From Clostridia bacterium (GTDB taxonomy: Bacteria > Bacillota > Clostridia > Oscillospirales > RGIG577), in assembly GCA_017405765.1 (NCBI GenBank), contig JAFQZS010000003.1, positions 1 through 64,000 on the forward strand: 64,000 nucleotides of DNA. Reading direction: 5' to 3'. Positions 40,381 to 49,218 of the stretch are shown piece by piece (within the stretch, counting starts at the first letter, position 1; each line of letters opens with the position of its first letter). The notes beneath the pieces were generated by a model. The model worked only from the letters and a program-made list of their open reading frames with translations, had not been told where the DNA came from and did not search any database. A program made the translations under genes and the position numbers.

Positions 40381-41331
40381 TTACCAGCGAATGACGCATG
40401 CGGCGCTCGAAAGGCCTGCGCCGAAGGTCGAGAATACGAGATAATCGCCCTCGTTTATCTGACCGGAGCGGTTCAGCTCGTCAAGCGAGATAGGTATCGT
40501 GGCCGACGAGGTATTGCCGTAGCGGTCAATGTTTACATATAAGAGGCCGTCTCTTGCCTTGAGACGCTTTTTCGCCGCCTCGATGATCCTTAAATTGGCC
40601 TGATGGGGGAGAATGTGGCGTATATCATCCATAGTAAGGCCCGTATCCTTAAGCACGCCGTGAATGTCCTTTACCATTCTTGTAACGGCGAATCTGAAGG
40701 TCTCCTGACCCTGCATATGTACCCACGGCGTTTCCGCATGGCTGGTGTAGAACGGAGATTTGCCGTCGTAGTTGGGTATCTGGATGGCGGTGCTGCCCTT
40801 TACATAAAGACGCGATGTAAGATAATTGTCGCCCTCGCCCAAGACTACTGCGCCTGCGCCGTCGCCGAAGATAACGGCGGTGCTTCTGTCGTCCCAGTCA
40901 AGAACTCTCGACATACGTTCGGCGCTTATGCAGAGCATTTTTTTAACTCGGCCCCGCGCAAAGTATCCGTCGGCGCAGTCCAGCATAAAAAGGAATGCGG
41001 GGCAGCCCGAAACTATGTCCATAGCGGGGCAGGTCGCACCGATGCGCGCCTGTACGAGGCAGGCGTTAGCCGGAGTGGTATAGTCGCCGCTTGAGGTCGT
41101 GAAAAGTATCATGTCAAGCTCGGACGGATCGACGCCAGCGTTCTCAAGAGCGTTCTTTGCCGCTTCCACAGCCATATCGACCGTGGTCTCCTCGGTGCAG
41201 ACGTGGCGTTCGTGTATTCCTGTGCGCTCGACGATCCATTCGTCGGAGGTATCCATGATCTTTGTTAAATCGTCGTTTGTAACGATTTTGGGCGGAATAA
41301 ATCTTCCGGTCCCGAGTATTTTAAAACTCAT
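40381..41331 (-). CDS. fabH: Beta-ketoacyl-ACP synthase III
   Basis: 316 residues from ATG 41331, eight bases after AGGAGAG. Thiolase-fold enzyme with catalytic Cys in DIVSGCPAFLFML, His in ILPHQANLRIIEAA and Asn in DRYGNTSSATIPISL. It starts fatty acid synthesis from acetyl-CoA or branched acyl-CoA and malonyl-ACP. The fabT stop overlaps its ribosome-site region. Confidence 0.96.
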   Translation of the reverse strand: MSFKILGTGRFIPPKIVTNDDLTKIMDTSDEWIVERTGIHERHVCTEETTVDMAVEAAKNALENAGVDPSELDMILFTTSSGDYTTPANACLVQARIGATCPAMDIVSGCPAFLFMLDCADGYFARGRVKKMLCISAERMSRVLDWDDRSTAVIFGDGAGAVVLGEGDNYLTSRLYVKGSTAIQIPNYDGKSPFYTSHAETPWVHMQGQETFRFAVTRMVKDIHGVLKDTGLTMDDIRHILPHQANLRIIEAAKKRLKARDGLLYVNIDRYGNTSSATIPISLDELNRSGQINEGDYLVFSTFGAGLSSAACVIRW

Positions 41332-41333
41332 GC

Positions 41334-41786
41334 TCAAAACTCTCCTATACTTTGTTTAAAAAATTCATTAAGTTTTTTTGCGGCGGAGAGAAGTATGACT
41401 TTTTCCTCGTCGCTTAGATCCTTAGTGAGCTCGCGCACCATATGGCGATGATAGTAACGGTGGTATGCGTAGATCTTTTTTCCTTCGCGCGTCAAAAGCA
41501 CCTTTACGGCGCGGCCGTCCGAAGGAGAAGCTATCTTTTCGACGTAACCCTTTTTCGCAAGTTTGTTCACGGCAACGGTAGCCGAGGAGCGCGCGATATT
41601 GAGCCCGTCTGCGATCCCGCTTAAAGTGCAGCCTTCCTTATTCTTGCCCACGCATTCGATAAGGTGCATTTCGTTTATCGAGAGGTGTATACGGCCGGAG
41701 CGTTTAAGCGCCTCCGACTCTACGCGCATCACGTTATTGTATGTTTCGGTTATCGCCTGATTGAGCGCATCCGAAAAACTGTCCAT
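41334..41786 (-). CDS. fabT: MarR-family repressor of fatty acid synthesis (FabT-like)
   Basis: 150 residues with a winged HTH: HLIECVGKNKEGCTLSGIADGLNIARSSATVAVNKLAKKGYVEK, then the wing PSDGRAVKVLLTREGKKI. First gene of the operon, which is the FabT position in streptococci and many Clostridia. FabT binds acyl-ACP as corepressor. A perfect palindrome of the MarR type overlaps its start point (41808-41824), so it should repress its own operon. Confidence 0.9.
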   Translation of the reverse strand: MDSFSDALNQAITETYNNVMRVESEALKRSGRIHLSINEMHLIECVGKNKEGCTLSGIADGLNIARSSATVAVNKLAKKGYVEKIASPSDGRAVKVLLTREGKKIYAYHRYYHRHMVRELTKDLSDEEKVILLSAAKKLNEFFKQSIGEF

Positions 41787-41807
41787 CTCTATCCTCCCAC
41801 ATGATGA

Positions 41808-41861
41808 TTAGTTAGATAAACTAATTAAAATAATAATACTCTGTTTATATTGCCTTGTCAA
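41808..41861 (-). promoter_or_regulatory. Promoter and FabT operator of the fatty acid operon
   Basis: On the minus strand there is TTGACA (41856-41861), a 17-base spacer and TATTAT (41833-41838). Nine bases further, at the start point, lies the perfect palindrome TTAGTTAGATAAACTAA (41808-41824). Confidence 0.82.
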
Positions 41862-42005
41862 TACATTATGTGCTAAATAAGGCAGTTATGAACGGAATAT
41901 ATATGTTTTTTCGCGTATCTTTCGCGAAAAAACACGCCTTTCGCGTAAGATGTGCGCGCATACGCCTCTCACGCAAGGCGGGGGAAGGCTTTGGGCGGCA
42001 CGCGC

Positions 42006-42035
42006 TTGACAATCGCGTCGGCGATTCATTATAAT
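42006..42035 (+). promoter_or_regulatory. Sigma-A promoter for the metal-sensing regulator
   Basis: TTGACA (42006-42011), 18 bases and TATAAT (42030-42035) lie 29 bases before the arsR-family start. Confidence 0.7.
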
Positions 42036-42064
42036 CAATATATACCCGTGCGGAGGTGATCACG

Positions 42065-42424
42065 ATGAAGGAAAAAGCCGACCTGTGCGACTGCAATATA
42101 GTCCACGAGGACGCCGTAAGGCTTGCAAGAGGATCGATGCTCGGCGACGGAGAGCTTGAGGGCATAGCATATCTTTTCAAGCTTCTGTCCGATCCGACTA
42201 GAATGCGTATAATGTGGGCGCTTGATTCTGCTGAGCTTTGCACCTGCGATATTGCCGCAACGCTCGGTATGACGAAATCTGCCGTTTCCCATCAGCTCAA
42301 CACGCTGAAGCAGGCGAAGATGGTAAAATCGCGCCGCGAGGGCAAGAACGTATTTTATTCGCACGACGACGCGCACGTAAGGGACATAGTCGAGATGGCG
42401 CGCGAGCACATAAGGCACGGATAG
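42065..42424 (+). CDS. ArsR/CadC-family metal-responsive repressor
   Basis: 119 residues from ATG 42065, eight bases after GGAGG; a GTG three codons earlier lies within the ribosome site. N-terminal CDCNIVHED and ELCTCDIAATLGMTKSAVSHQLNTLKQAKMV supply the Cys residues of a CadC-type thiolate site. The second stretch is also the recognition helix. It most likely senses Cd2+, Pb2+ or Zn2+ and represses the downstream chaperone-ATPase pair, whose promoter carries a matching palindrome. It ends in its own terminator, so the pair is transcribed separately. Confidence 0.88.
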   Translation: MKEKADLCDCNIVHEDAVRLARGSMLGDGELEGIAYLFKLLSDPTRMRIMWALDSAELCTCDIAATLGMTKSAVSHQLNTLKQAKMVKSRREGKNVFYSHDDAHVRDIVEMAREHIRHG

Positions 42425-42438
42425 GTCATAACTTATAA

Positions 42439-42471
42439 AAGCAAAGCAAAAAATATGCTTTGCTTTTTTTC
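42439..42471 (+). terminator. Terminator after the ArsR-family gene
   Basis: An 11-bp stem AAAGCAAAGCA / TGCTTTGCTTT with an AAAAATA loop is followed by a U-run. Confidence 0.88.
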
Positions 42472-42492
42472 TTTGATCTGCCCCAAAAACCC

Positions 42493-42549
42493 TTGACAAT
42501 CGCTTATTCGAGGAGTATAATACGATTAAACAGTTGAACAATCGTTCAA
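42493..42549 (+). promoter_or_regulatory. Promoter with ArsR-type operator for the metal efflux genes
   Basis: TTGACA (42493-42498), 17 bases and TATAAT (42516-42521). Thirteen bases downstream is the perfect palindrome TTGAACAATCGTTCAA (42534-42549), followed by a further ATTCAAT half-site. The position is right for repression by the upstream regulator. Confidence 0.8.
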
Positions 42550-42587
42550 TCATTCAATCGTAAAAACGTATTGTAAAGGAGACCGCC

Positions 42588-42809
42588 ATGAAAAGAGCGT
42601 ACAGACTTGTGGGACTTGACTGCGCGAACTGCGCGGCAAAAATGGAGCACGCGATATCGAAGCTTAGTAAGGTAAGCGACGTGAACATAAGCTTTATGAC
42701 GGCGAAAATGACGCTCGTGACCGAGGACGGAGCAATGGACGAGGTTTTGGCCGAAGCGGAAAGGATAATAAAAAGAGTAGATCCGGACGTAGTAATAAAG
42801 CGCATATAG
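42588..42809 (+). CDS. Heavy-metal-associated (HMA) domain metallochaperone
   Basis: 73 residues: a single ferredoxin-like HMA domain with LVGLDCANCAAKMEHAI, in which the metal-binding pair is CANC. In many P1B ATPases this domain is fused to the pump N-terminus; here it is a separate gene 22 bases upstream of an ATPase that lacks one. It probably delivers the metal to the pump. Confidence 0.92.
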   Translation: MKRAYRLVGLDCANCAAKMEHAISKLSKVSDVNISFMTAKMTLVTEDGAMDEVLAEAERIIKRVDPDVVIKRI

Positions 42810-42831
42810 GCCGAGAGCCGAGAGGTGCACA

Positions 42832-44667
42832 ATGAAAAAACGTATTGTCAGAATAGCCGCAGCCGTCGTTGTATTTGCTGCGGCCTTTTTTATAACTAAA
42901 GATGCGGGATATGTAAGGCTTTTTATTTTCATCGCGTCGTATATTACGGCAGGATACGACGTGCTTTACAAGGCCGCAAGGAATATTTCGCACGGGCAGG
43001 TGTTCGATGAGAACTTTCTTATGGCGATAGCGACGATAGGCGCGTTTTTCGTGGGCGAATACCCGGAAGGCGCGGCCGTTATGATATTTTATCAGATCGG
43101 AGAGATATTCCAGGATCACGCCGTAGAGCGTTCGAGGCGCTCGATATCCTCCCTTATGGAGCTTCGCCCCGAATACGTTAATGTAAAGACTGAAGACGGC
43201 GTAAAAAAGCTCGATCCGTATGACGCCGCCGTTGGCGATATCATGGTGATAATGCCTTGGGAGCGTGTGCCGCTCGACGGCGTCGTGACCGAGGGCACGG
43301 GATTTTTGGACGCGTCCGCGCTTACGGGCGAGTCCGTGCCGCGCGAGGTGTTCCCCGGTTCGGAGCTTTTAAGCGGATGCGTGAATACGGGCAGTGTGCT
43401 TACGGCAAGGATAACGAAGGAATACGCCGATTCGACGGTGTCAAGGATACTTGAGCTCGTTGAGGATTCGCTTGAGAAAAAGGCGCGCCACGAGAAATTC
43501 ATCACGCGCTTTTCGCGCGTATATACTCCGGCAGTCGTCGCGGGCGCCGCAGTGCTCGCCGTCGTGCCGCCGCTTTTCATTGCGGGTCATCCGTTTTCCG
43601 ACTGGATATACAGGGCGCTCTTGTTTCTTGTCGTATCGTGCCCGTGCGCGCTCGTTATCTCCGTGCCGCTCGGATTTTTCTGCGGCATAGGCGGCGCGTC
43701 TCGCATAGGCGTGCTCGTAAAAGGCGGAAATCATCTCGAAACGCTCGCGCGCGCCGATACGTTCGTTTTCGACAAGACGGGGACGCTTACAAAGGGCGCG
43801 TTCGAAGTCAAAAAAATATACGAGGCTTCGCTTTCGAAAAGCGAGATCTTAAGACTTGCGGCCTTCGGCGAATATTACTCGAATCATCCCGCCGCCGTTT
43901 CGATAAAGGCGGCTTACCGCGGCGAGGTGGATGAAAGCCTCGTTTCCGATATGCGCGAGCTTTCGGGCATGGGCGTTTTTGCGCGCGTAGCGGGGACCTG
44001 CGTGCTTTTGGGCAACTTCGCCCTTATGGAGAAATACGGCATAAACGCCCGACGCGCAGAGGAAAGCGGCACGATAATATACGTCGCCGCAGACGGCGAA
44101 TATGCGGGATATATCCTGCTTTCGGACGAGATTAAGCCCGGTGCGGCCGATATGATAGCCGCGCTCAAACGCGCGGGGGCAAAGCTTACCGTAATGCTTA
44201 CGGGCGACGTCCGCGCTTCTGCAGAAAGGACGGCTGCGGCGCTCGGCATAGACGAGACTTACAGCGAGCTTTTGCCCGAGGACAAGGTCAGCCGTGTGGA
44301 ACAGCTTAAAGCCGCCGGCCGAAAAGGCGTAGTCTATACGGGCGACGGCATAAACGACGCGCCGGTGCTTGCGTGCGCCGACGTGGGCATAGCTATGGGG
44401 GCCTTCGGTTCCGACGCGGCGATAGAGGCGGCCGATATAGTCGTAATGGACGACGACCCAGCACGCATCGCGGACGCAGTAAGGACGGCGCGGCGCACGA
44501 TGAATATAGTCAGAGGCAACGTCGCGTTTGCGCTTATCGTAAAGGGTGCGGTGCTTCTTTTGGGCGCGCTCGGCGCTGTCGATATGTGGGCGGCGGTCTT
44601 TGCGGACGTGGGCGTGGCTGTTATCGCCATCCTAAATTCCATGCGCGCGCTGCGCGTGAAGCGATAA
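42832..44667 (+). CDS. P1B-type heavy-metal-exporting ATPase (Cd/Zn/Pb type)
   Basis: 611 residues with membrane pairs at the N-terminus and no HMA domain. TGES in SALTGESVPRE, the membrane metal site SCPCALVISVPL, phosphorylation site DKTGTLTKG, HP motif in YYSNHPAAVS and TGDGINDAPVL. CPC with ISVPLG is the ZntA/CadA group pattern, so divalent soft metals rather than copper are likely. It follows the HMA gene and the CadC-like regulator, which makes a complete resistance unit. High-GC codon use matches neighbours. Confidence 0.93.
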   Translation: MKKRIVRIAAAVVVFAAAFFITKDAGYVRLFIFIASYITAGYDVLYKAARNISHGQVFDENFLMAIATIGAFFVGEYPEGAAVMIFYQIGEIFQDHAVERSRRSISSLMELRPEYVNVKTEDGVKKLDPYDAAVGDIMVIMPWERVPLDGVVTEGTGFLDASALTGESVPREVFPGSELLSGCVNTGSVLTARITKEYADSTVSRILELVEDSLEKKARHEKFITRFSRVYTPAVVAGAAVLAVVPPLFIAGHPFSDWIYRALLFLVVSCPCALVISVPLGFFCGIGGASRIGVLVKGGNHLETLARADTFVFDKTGTLTKGAFEVKKIYEASLSKSEILRLAAFGEYYSNHPAAVSIKAAYRGEVDESLVSDMRELSGMGVFARVAGTCVLLGNFALMEKYGINARRAEESGTIIYVAADGEYAGYILLSDEIKPGAADMIAALKRAGAKLTVMLTGDVRASAERTAAALGIDETYSELLPEDKVSRVEQLKAAGRKGVVYTGDGINDAPVLACADVGIAMGAFGSDAAIEAADIVVMDDDPARIADAVRTARRTMNIVRGNVAFALIVKGAVLLLGALGAVDMWAAVFADVGVAVIAILNSMRALRVKR

Positions 44668-44692
44668 AAACGCCATAACCGAAAAGATAGTA

Positions 44693-44721
44693 TTGACATA
44701 TGCGCGCGTCCGCGTTATAAT
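44693..44721 (+). promoter_or_regulatory. Sigma-A promoter of the riboflavin operon
   Basis: TTGACA (44693-44698), a 17-base spacer and TATAAT (44716-44721), ending 14 bases before the FMN aptamer. Confidence 0.8.
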
Positions 44722-44734
44722 CTACACAAAAGAG

Positions 44735-44844
44735 TGATCTTCAGGGCAGGGTGAAAGTCCCGACCGGTGGTACAGCCCACGAGCCGCAAGGCATGATTCG
44801 GTGAAACTCCGAAGCCGACAGTAAAGTCTGGATGGAAGAAGATG
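44735..44844 (+). promoter_or_regulatory. FMN riboswitch (RFN element)
   Basis: The conserved RFN parts appear in order: GATCTTCAGGGCAGGGTGAA, GTCCCGACCGGTGGTA, CCCACGAGCC, GATTCGGTGAAACTCCGAAGCCGACAGT and GGATGGAAGAAGAT. A terminator follows and then ribD. FMN binding should terminate transcription of the riboflavin genes. Confidence 0.97.
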
Positions 44845-44878
44845 AAAGCTTTATGCATTTGCGTCTTTTTGAAATTAT

Positions 44879-44906
44879 GCTCCGGAGTTTTTCCGGAGCT
44901 TTTTAT
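44879..44906 (+). terminator. Riboswitch terminator
   Basis: Stem GCTCCGGA / TCCGGAGC (44879-44886 with 44892-44899) with a U-run. Part of the FMN switch expression platform. Confidence 0.8.
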
Positions 44907-44932
44907 TTAAGGCGCGCGTATCTTTTGCCCCC

Positions 44933-44970
44933 AAAACGCCCGAACGTCATCTTCGGGCGTTTTATTTTTT
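44933..44970 (+). terminator. Second terminator-like hairpin before ribD
   Basis: A perfect 12-bp stem (44933-44944 with 44952-44963) with a T-rich tail lies 27 bases after the first terminator and 32 bases before the ribD ATG. Tandem terminators would give tighter shut-off. Confidence 0.75.
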
Positions 44971-45001
44971 CGGCATTTATTTTAAGGAAGTGATTTCGCT
45001 T

Positions 45002-46087
45002 ATGGATGAAGAATATATGCGACGTGCGCTAGAGCTTGCGAAACGCGGACTGGGACGGACGAACCCGAACCCGATAGTCGGCGCCGTGATAGTGAAGGAC
45101 GGTCGGATAATAGGCGAGGGCTGGCATGAAAAATACGGAGAGCTTCACGCCGAACGCAACGCCATTGCGAACTGCCGCGAGGATATGCGCGGCGCGACGA
45201 TATACGTGACGCTTGAGCCGTGCTGTCACTACGGCAAAACGCCGCCGTGTACCGAGGCCATTATCGAGCAGGGCTTCTCGCGCGTAGTCGTGGGCTCGAT
45301 GGACCCTAACCCGCTCGTTGCGGGCAAGGGCGTAAAAATTTTGAGAGAGCATAAAATAGAGGTCGAGACGGGCGTTCTTAAAGAGCAATGCGACGCCGCG
45401 AACAGAGTATTTTTTCACTATATATCGACAAAAACACCTTACGTCGTTTTAAAATACGCCATGACGGCCGACGGAAAGATTGCTACGGTCACGGGAGAGT
45501 CGCAGTGGATATCAGGCGAGGACTCGCGCAGGCGCGCTCACGCCATGCGCGGACGGTACGCCGCAATAATGGCGGGCGTGGGCACGGTCATTGCCGACGA
45601 CCCGATGTTAAACTGCCGCATAGAGGGCGGGCGAGACCCCGTGCGCGTCATATGCGATACGCGCCTTCGCACGCCGCTCGACTCGAAAATAGTCAAAACT
45701 GCGCGGGATATACCCACGATCATAGCGACTGCCTGCGCTGACGAAGAGCGTTATAAGCCGTATATCGACGCGGGCTGCGAGATAATAGCGGCGGGCGAAA
45801 AAAACGGCTATACCGACTTAAAGGCGCTTATGATGCGGCTCGGAGAAAAAAAGATAGACAGCGTAATGATAGAGGGCGGGGCCGAGCTTGCGGGCTCTGC
45901 CGTAAAAGAGGGCATAATAAATGAAGTCGCCGCGTTCATCGCGCCCAAAATGGTGGGCGGCAGGGATGCAAAGACGCCTGTGGGCGGCGCAGGGATCGAG
46001 CGCCTGTCCGACGCACTCGTGCTCGGCAGGCCTGAAGCGGAGCTTATCGGCGGCGATATTCTGATAAGATGGGAGGTAGGCGGCTGA
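45002..46087 (+). CDS. ribD: Bifunctional riboflavin deaminase/reductase
   Basis: 361 residues from ATG 45002, after AAGGAAG; a GTG four codons earlier is too near that site. The N-terminal deaminase has HAERNAI and PCCHYGKTPPC zinc ligands. The C-terminal reductase has VVLKYAMTADGKIAT and MIEGGAELAGS. It performs the second and third steps from GTP to riboflavin. Its TGA overlaps the ribE ATG. Confidence 0.96.
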   Translation: MDEEYMRRALELAKRGLGRTNPNPIVGAVIVKDGRIIGEGWHEKYGELHAERNAIANCREDMRGATIYVTLEPCCHYGKTPPCTEAIIEQGFSRVVVGSMDPNPLVAGKGVKILREHKIEVETGVLKEQCDAANRVFFHYISTKTPYVVLKYAMTADGKIATVTGESQWISGEDSRRRAHAMRGRYAAIMAGVGTVIADDPMLNCRIEGGRDPVRVICDTRLRTPLDSKIVKTARDIPTIIATACADEERYKPYIDAGCEIIAAGEKNGYTDLKALMMRLGEKKIDSVMIEGGAELAGSAVKEGIINEVAAFIAPKMVGGRDAKTPVGGAGIERLSDALVLGRPEAELIGGDILIRWEVGG

Positions 46088-46740
46088 TGTTTACCGGCAT
46101 TGTCGAAGAAACGGGCAGAGTCGCCGCGATAAAGCGCGGAGCGCGTTCTTCGATACTTACGATAGCGGGAGACAAAATATTCAGCGACGTTTCGCTGGGC
46201 GATTCCATCGCGGTAAACGGAGTGTGCCTCACCGTCACTTCGTTTGGGGACAAGATGTTCACGGCCGACGTTATGAGCGAAACTTTGAGCCGCAGCTCTC
46301 TCGGTTCGCTTAAAGTGGGAAGTCCAGTAAACTTAGAACGCGCGATGAGCGCCGAGGGAAGATTTGGCGGACATATCGTATCGGGACATATAGACGGCAC
46401 GGGCGTTATAAAGGAGACGAAAGCCGACGACAACGCCGTTTGGTATACGATAAAGGCCGACCGCGCGATCATGCGCTATATCGTAGAAAAGGGCTCTATA
46501 GCGATAGACGGCATAAGCCTTACCGTGGCGAGAGTGAGCTTTGACGATTTTGCCGTATCCGTAATACCGCATACGGCAAAAATGACAACGCTTTCCTTAA
46601 AGCACGCGGGCGACGTAGTAAATCTTGAATGCGATATCATAGGAAAATACGTTGAGCGCCTTATCTTATTCCCCGATGGGGATAAAAAGGAGCAAAGCGG
46701 TAAAATAACGAAAGAATTTTTAATGAAATACGGTTTTTGA
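46087..46740 (+). CDS. ribE: Riboflavin synthase alpha subunit
   Basis: 217 residues from ATG 46087 (MFTGIVEETGRV). Two lumazine-binding repeats are visible: SIAVNGVCLTVTSF and, about 95 residues later, SIAIDGISLTVARV. It dismutates two dimethylribityllumazines to riboflavin. Translationally coupled to ribD. Confidence 0.95.
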   Translation: MFTGIVEETGRVAAIKRGARSSILTIAGDKIFSDVSLGDSIAVNGVCLTVTSFGDKMFTADVMSETLSRSSLGSLKVGSPVNLERAMSAEGRFGGHIVSGHIDGTGVIKETKADDNAVWYTIKADRAIMRYIVEKGSIAIDGISLTVARVSFDDFAVSVIPHTAKMTTLSLKHAGDVVNLECDIIGKYVERLILFPDGDKKEQSGKITKEFLMKYGF

Positions 46741-46758
46741 TAAAAGGAGGAAATGATC

Positions 46759-47958
46759 ATGTTCAGATTCAGCACGATAGAAGAAGCCTGCGAGGATCTA
46801 AGGCAGGGCAAGATAATTTTAGTGACCGACGACGAGGACAGAGAGAACGAGGGCGACCTCATCTGCGCGGCACAGTTTGCCACGACGGCCAACGTAAATT
46901 TCATGGCCACTCACGCAAAGGGCCTTATCTGTATGCCGATGGGCGAGTCGCTTGTAAAAAAGCTTCAGATACCGCAGATGGTCACGCACAACACAGACAA
47001 TCACGAAACGGCGTTCACCGTATCAATAGACCATATAGATACGACTACCGGCATCTCGGCTGCGGAGCGTTCGATAACGGCGATGAAGTGCGTTGAGGAC
47101 GACGCGCGCCCCGAGCATTTCAGACGCCCCGGACATATGTTCCCGCTTCTTGCAAAGAGAAACGGCGTTTTGGAAAGAAACGGCCATACGGAGGCGACCG
47201 TTGACCTCATGCGTATAGCGGGCCTTAAAGAATGCGGGCTCTGCTGTGAGATAATGCGCGACGACGGCACGATGATGCGCACGAGCGAGCTTATCGAGAT
47301 GGCTAAGAAGTTCGACCTTAAAATGATAACGATAAAAGAGCTTCAGCGTTACCGCAAGGTAAACGACAAGCTCGTTGAATGCGTGGCAAAGACGCGCATG
47401 CCTACGAAATACGGAAACTTCGTGGCTTACGGCTACGTGAACAAGCTTAACGGCGAGCATCACGTCGCTTTGGTAAAGGGCGATATAGGCGACGGAAAGG
47501 ACATTCTCTGCCGCGTGCATTCGGAGTGCCTGACGGGCGACGCTTTCGGCTCGATGCGCTGCGACTGCGGCCAGCAGTTCGCCTCCGCAATGATGCAGGT
47601 GGAAAAAGAGGGACGCGGCGTGCTTCTCTATATGCGTCAGGAGGGACGCGGCATCGGCCTTATAAACAAACTGCGGGCATACGAGCTTCAGGACAGAGGC
47701 ATGGACACCGTAGAGGCTAATATCGCTCTCGGCTTTAAAAGCGACCTTAGAGAGTACTACATCGGCTCGCAGATACTTCGCGACCTGGGTGTTAAGACGA
47801 TGCGCCTTTTAACGAATAATCCCAAGAAAATAGAGGGACTCGCAGATTTTGGCATAGAGATAATCGAGCGTGTGCCGATCCAGATGGAGCTTACGAAGTA
47901 CGACGAGTTCTATCTTAAGACGAAGCAGGAAAAAATGGGCCATATGCTCGACTATTAA
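46759..47958 (+). CDS. ribBA: Bifunctional 3,4-DHBP synthase / GTP cyclohydrolase II
   Basis: 399 residues from ATG 46759, eight bases after AGGAGG; the ATG at 46753 is too close to it. RibB half: [19 protein letters not shown] and [15 protein letters not shown]. RibA half: [22 protein letters not shown] (zinc and GTP site) and [20 protein letters not shown]. It supplies both entry precursors of the pathway. Confidence 0.96.
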   Translation: MFRFSTIEEACEDLRQGKIILVTDDEDRENEGDLICAAQFATTANVNFMATHAKGLICMPMGESLVKKLQIPQMVTHNTDNHETAFTVSIDHIDTTTGISAAERSITAMKCVEDDARPEHFRRPGHMFPLLAKRNGVLERNGHTEATVDLMRIAGLKECGLCCEIMRDDGTMMRTSELIEMAKKFDLKMITIKELQRYRKVNDKLVECVAKTRMPTKYGNFVAYGYVNKLNGEHHVALVKGDIGDGKDILCRVHSECLTGDAFGSMRCDCGQQFASAMMQVEKEGRGVLLYMRQEGRGIGLINKLRAYELQDRGMDTVEANIALGFKSDLREYYIGSQILRDLGVKTMRLLTNNPKKIEGLADFGIEIIERVPIQMELTKYDEFYLKTKQEKMGHMLDY

Positions 47959-47994
47959 GAATATAAACAATTTATATAAAGGGGAGGACTTATC

Positions 47995-48462
47995 ATGAGA
48001 GTTTTTGAAGGAAAAATAGTATCCGGCGATATAAAAATAGGCATAGTTGCGGCAAGGTTCAACGAATTTATCGTATCTAAGCTTTTGGGCGGCGCGCTTG
48101 ACGCGCTCAAGCGTCACGACATATCGGAGGACGATATAAGCGTTGCGTGGGTACCGGGCGCGTTCGAGATACCGCTCGCGGCGCAGAAGATGGCCAAAAG
48201 CGGCAAATACGACGCAGTAATCGCGCTGGGCGCCGTTATCCGCGGCTCGACGACGCATTACGACTACGTTTGCAGCGAGGTATCGAAGGGCATAGCCAAC
48301 GTATCGCTTCAGACGGGCGTTCCCGTTATGTTCGGCGTGCTTACGACCGAGAATATAGAGCAGGCGATAGAGCGCGCGGGCACGAAGGCCGGAAACAAGG
48401 GCTTCGACTGTGCTGTAGGCGCTATTGAGATGGTAAATCTTTTAAGAGAAATGGATAAATAA
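47995..48462 (+). CDS. ribH: 6,7-dimethyl-8-ribityllumazine synthase
   Basis: 155 residues: [59 protein letters not shown] and [17 protein letters not shown] are all family hallmarks. It joins the RibBA and RibD branch products. The HAD phosphatase gene follows six bases later. Confidence 0.96.
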   Translation: MRVFEGKIVSGDIKIGIVAARFNEFIVSKLLGGALDALKRHDISEDDISVAWVPGAFEIPLAAQKMAKSGKYDAVIALGAVIRGSTTHYDYVCSEVSKGIANVSLQTGVPVMFGVLTTENIEQAIERAGTKAGNKGFDCAVGAIEMVNLLREMDK

Positions 48463-48468
48463 GACGAT

Positions 48469-49122
48469 ATGAATATTATTTTCGATTACGACGGAACGCT
48501 GCACGAGACGCTTCATATATATAAGCCGGCCTTTTTAAAAGCTTACGACTGGCTTGTGGCGAACGGCTATGCGAAGATGCGCGAATTTACCGATGAGGAG
48601 ATACGCGGCTGGATAGGCTACAACGCCCGCGTGATGTGGGAGATGTTCATGCCCGAGCTTCCCGAAGACGTGCGCGCACACTGCAGCGAGATAGTCGGTC
48701 AGACGATGCGCGAGGAGATAGAGGCGGGACGCGCAAAGCTTTACAGACACGCGCTTGAAATACTCGACACGTTAAGAGAGCACGGACATACGCTTATATT
48801 TTTAAGCAACTGCAAGCAGTATTACATGGACGCGCACACGAAGGCCTTCGGGCTTGACAGATACTTTTACGACATGTACTGCACCGAATCGTTTGGCTTT
48901 AAGCCGAAGACGGAGATATTCCCCGAGATCGCGAAGAAGTACACGGGCAATTTCATCGTCGTGGGCGACAGGGCGAACGATATAGAGATCGCGAAGAAGT
49001 ACGGCCTTTATTCGATAGGCTGCGCCTACGGATACGGAAGCGCCGATGAGATCCGGGATGCGGATGCCGTGATAAACTTCCCGCTCGAGATGCTTGCGTA
49101 TATCCCTGCGGGAGAGCTTTGA
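48469..49122 (+). CDS. HAD-family phosphatase, candidate for the riboflavin-pathway dephosphorylation step
   Basis: 217 residues. HAD motifs: FDYDGTLHE (nucleophile Asp), IFLSNCK (motif II), K in FGFKPKTEIF and VVGDRANDIEIAKKYG (motif IV). The alpha-helical cap is of the phosphoglycolate-phosphatase type. It starts six bases after ribH and before the operon terminator. Riboflavin synthesis needs dephosphorylation of the ribitylamino-pyrimidinedione phosphate, done by HAD enzymes in other bacteria. This linkage is inference. A general metabolite phosphatase is the alternative. Confidence 0.85.
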   Translation: MNIIFDYDGTLHETLHIYKPAFLKAYDWLVANGYAKMREFTDEEIRGWIGYNARVMWEMFMPELPEDVRAHCSEIVGQTMREEIEAGRAKLYRHALEILDTLREHGHTLIFLSNCKQYYMDAHTKAFGLDRYFYDMYCTESFGFKPKTEIFPEIAKKYTGNFIVVGDRANDIEIAKKYGLYSIGCAYGYGSADEIRDADAVINFPLEMLAYIPAGEL

Positions 49123-49134
49123 TAATTGAACGGA

Positions 49135-49166
49135 AAAACGGCGCGGCGTGTACCGCGCCGTTTTCG
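49135..49166 (+). terminator. Terminator of the riboflavin operon
   Basis: A perfect 12-bp stem AAAACGGCGCGG / CCGCGCCGTTTT (49135-49146 with 49153-49164). Confidence 0.82.
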
Positions 49167-49218
49167 GTAAGGATAATATGCGGGAAATAGGTAATAAGAG
49201 AACGATAAGGAGAAAAGT

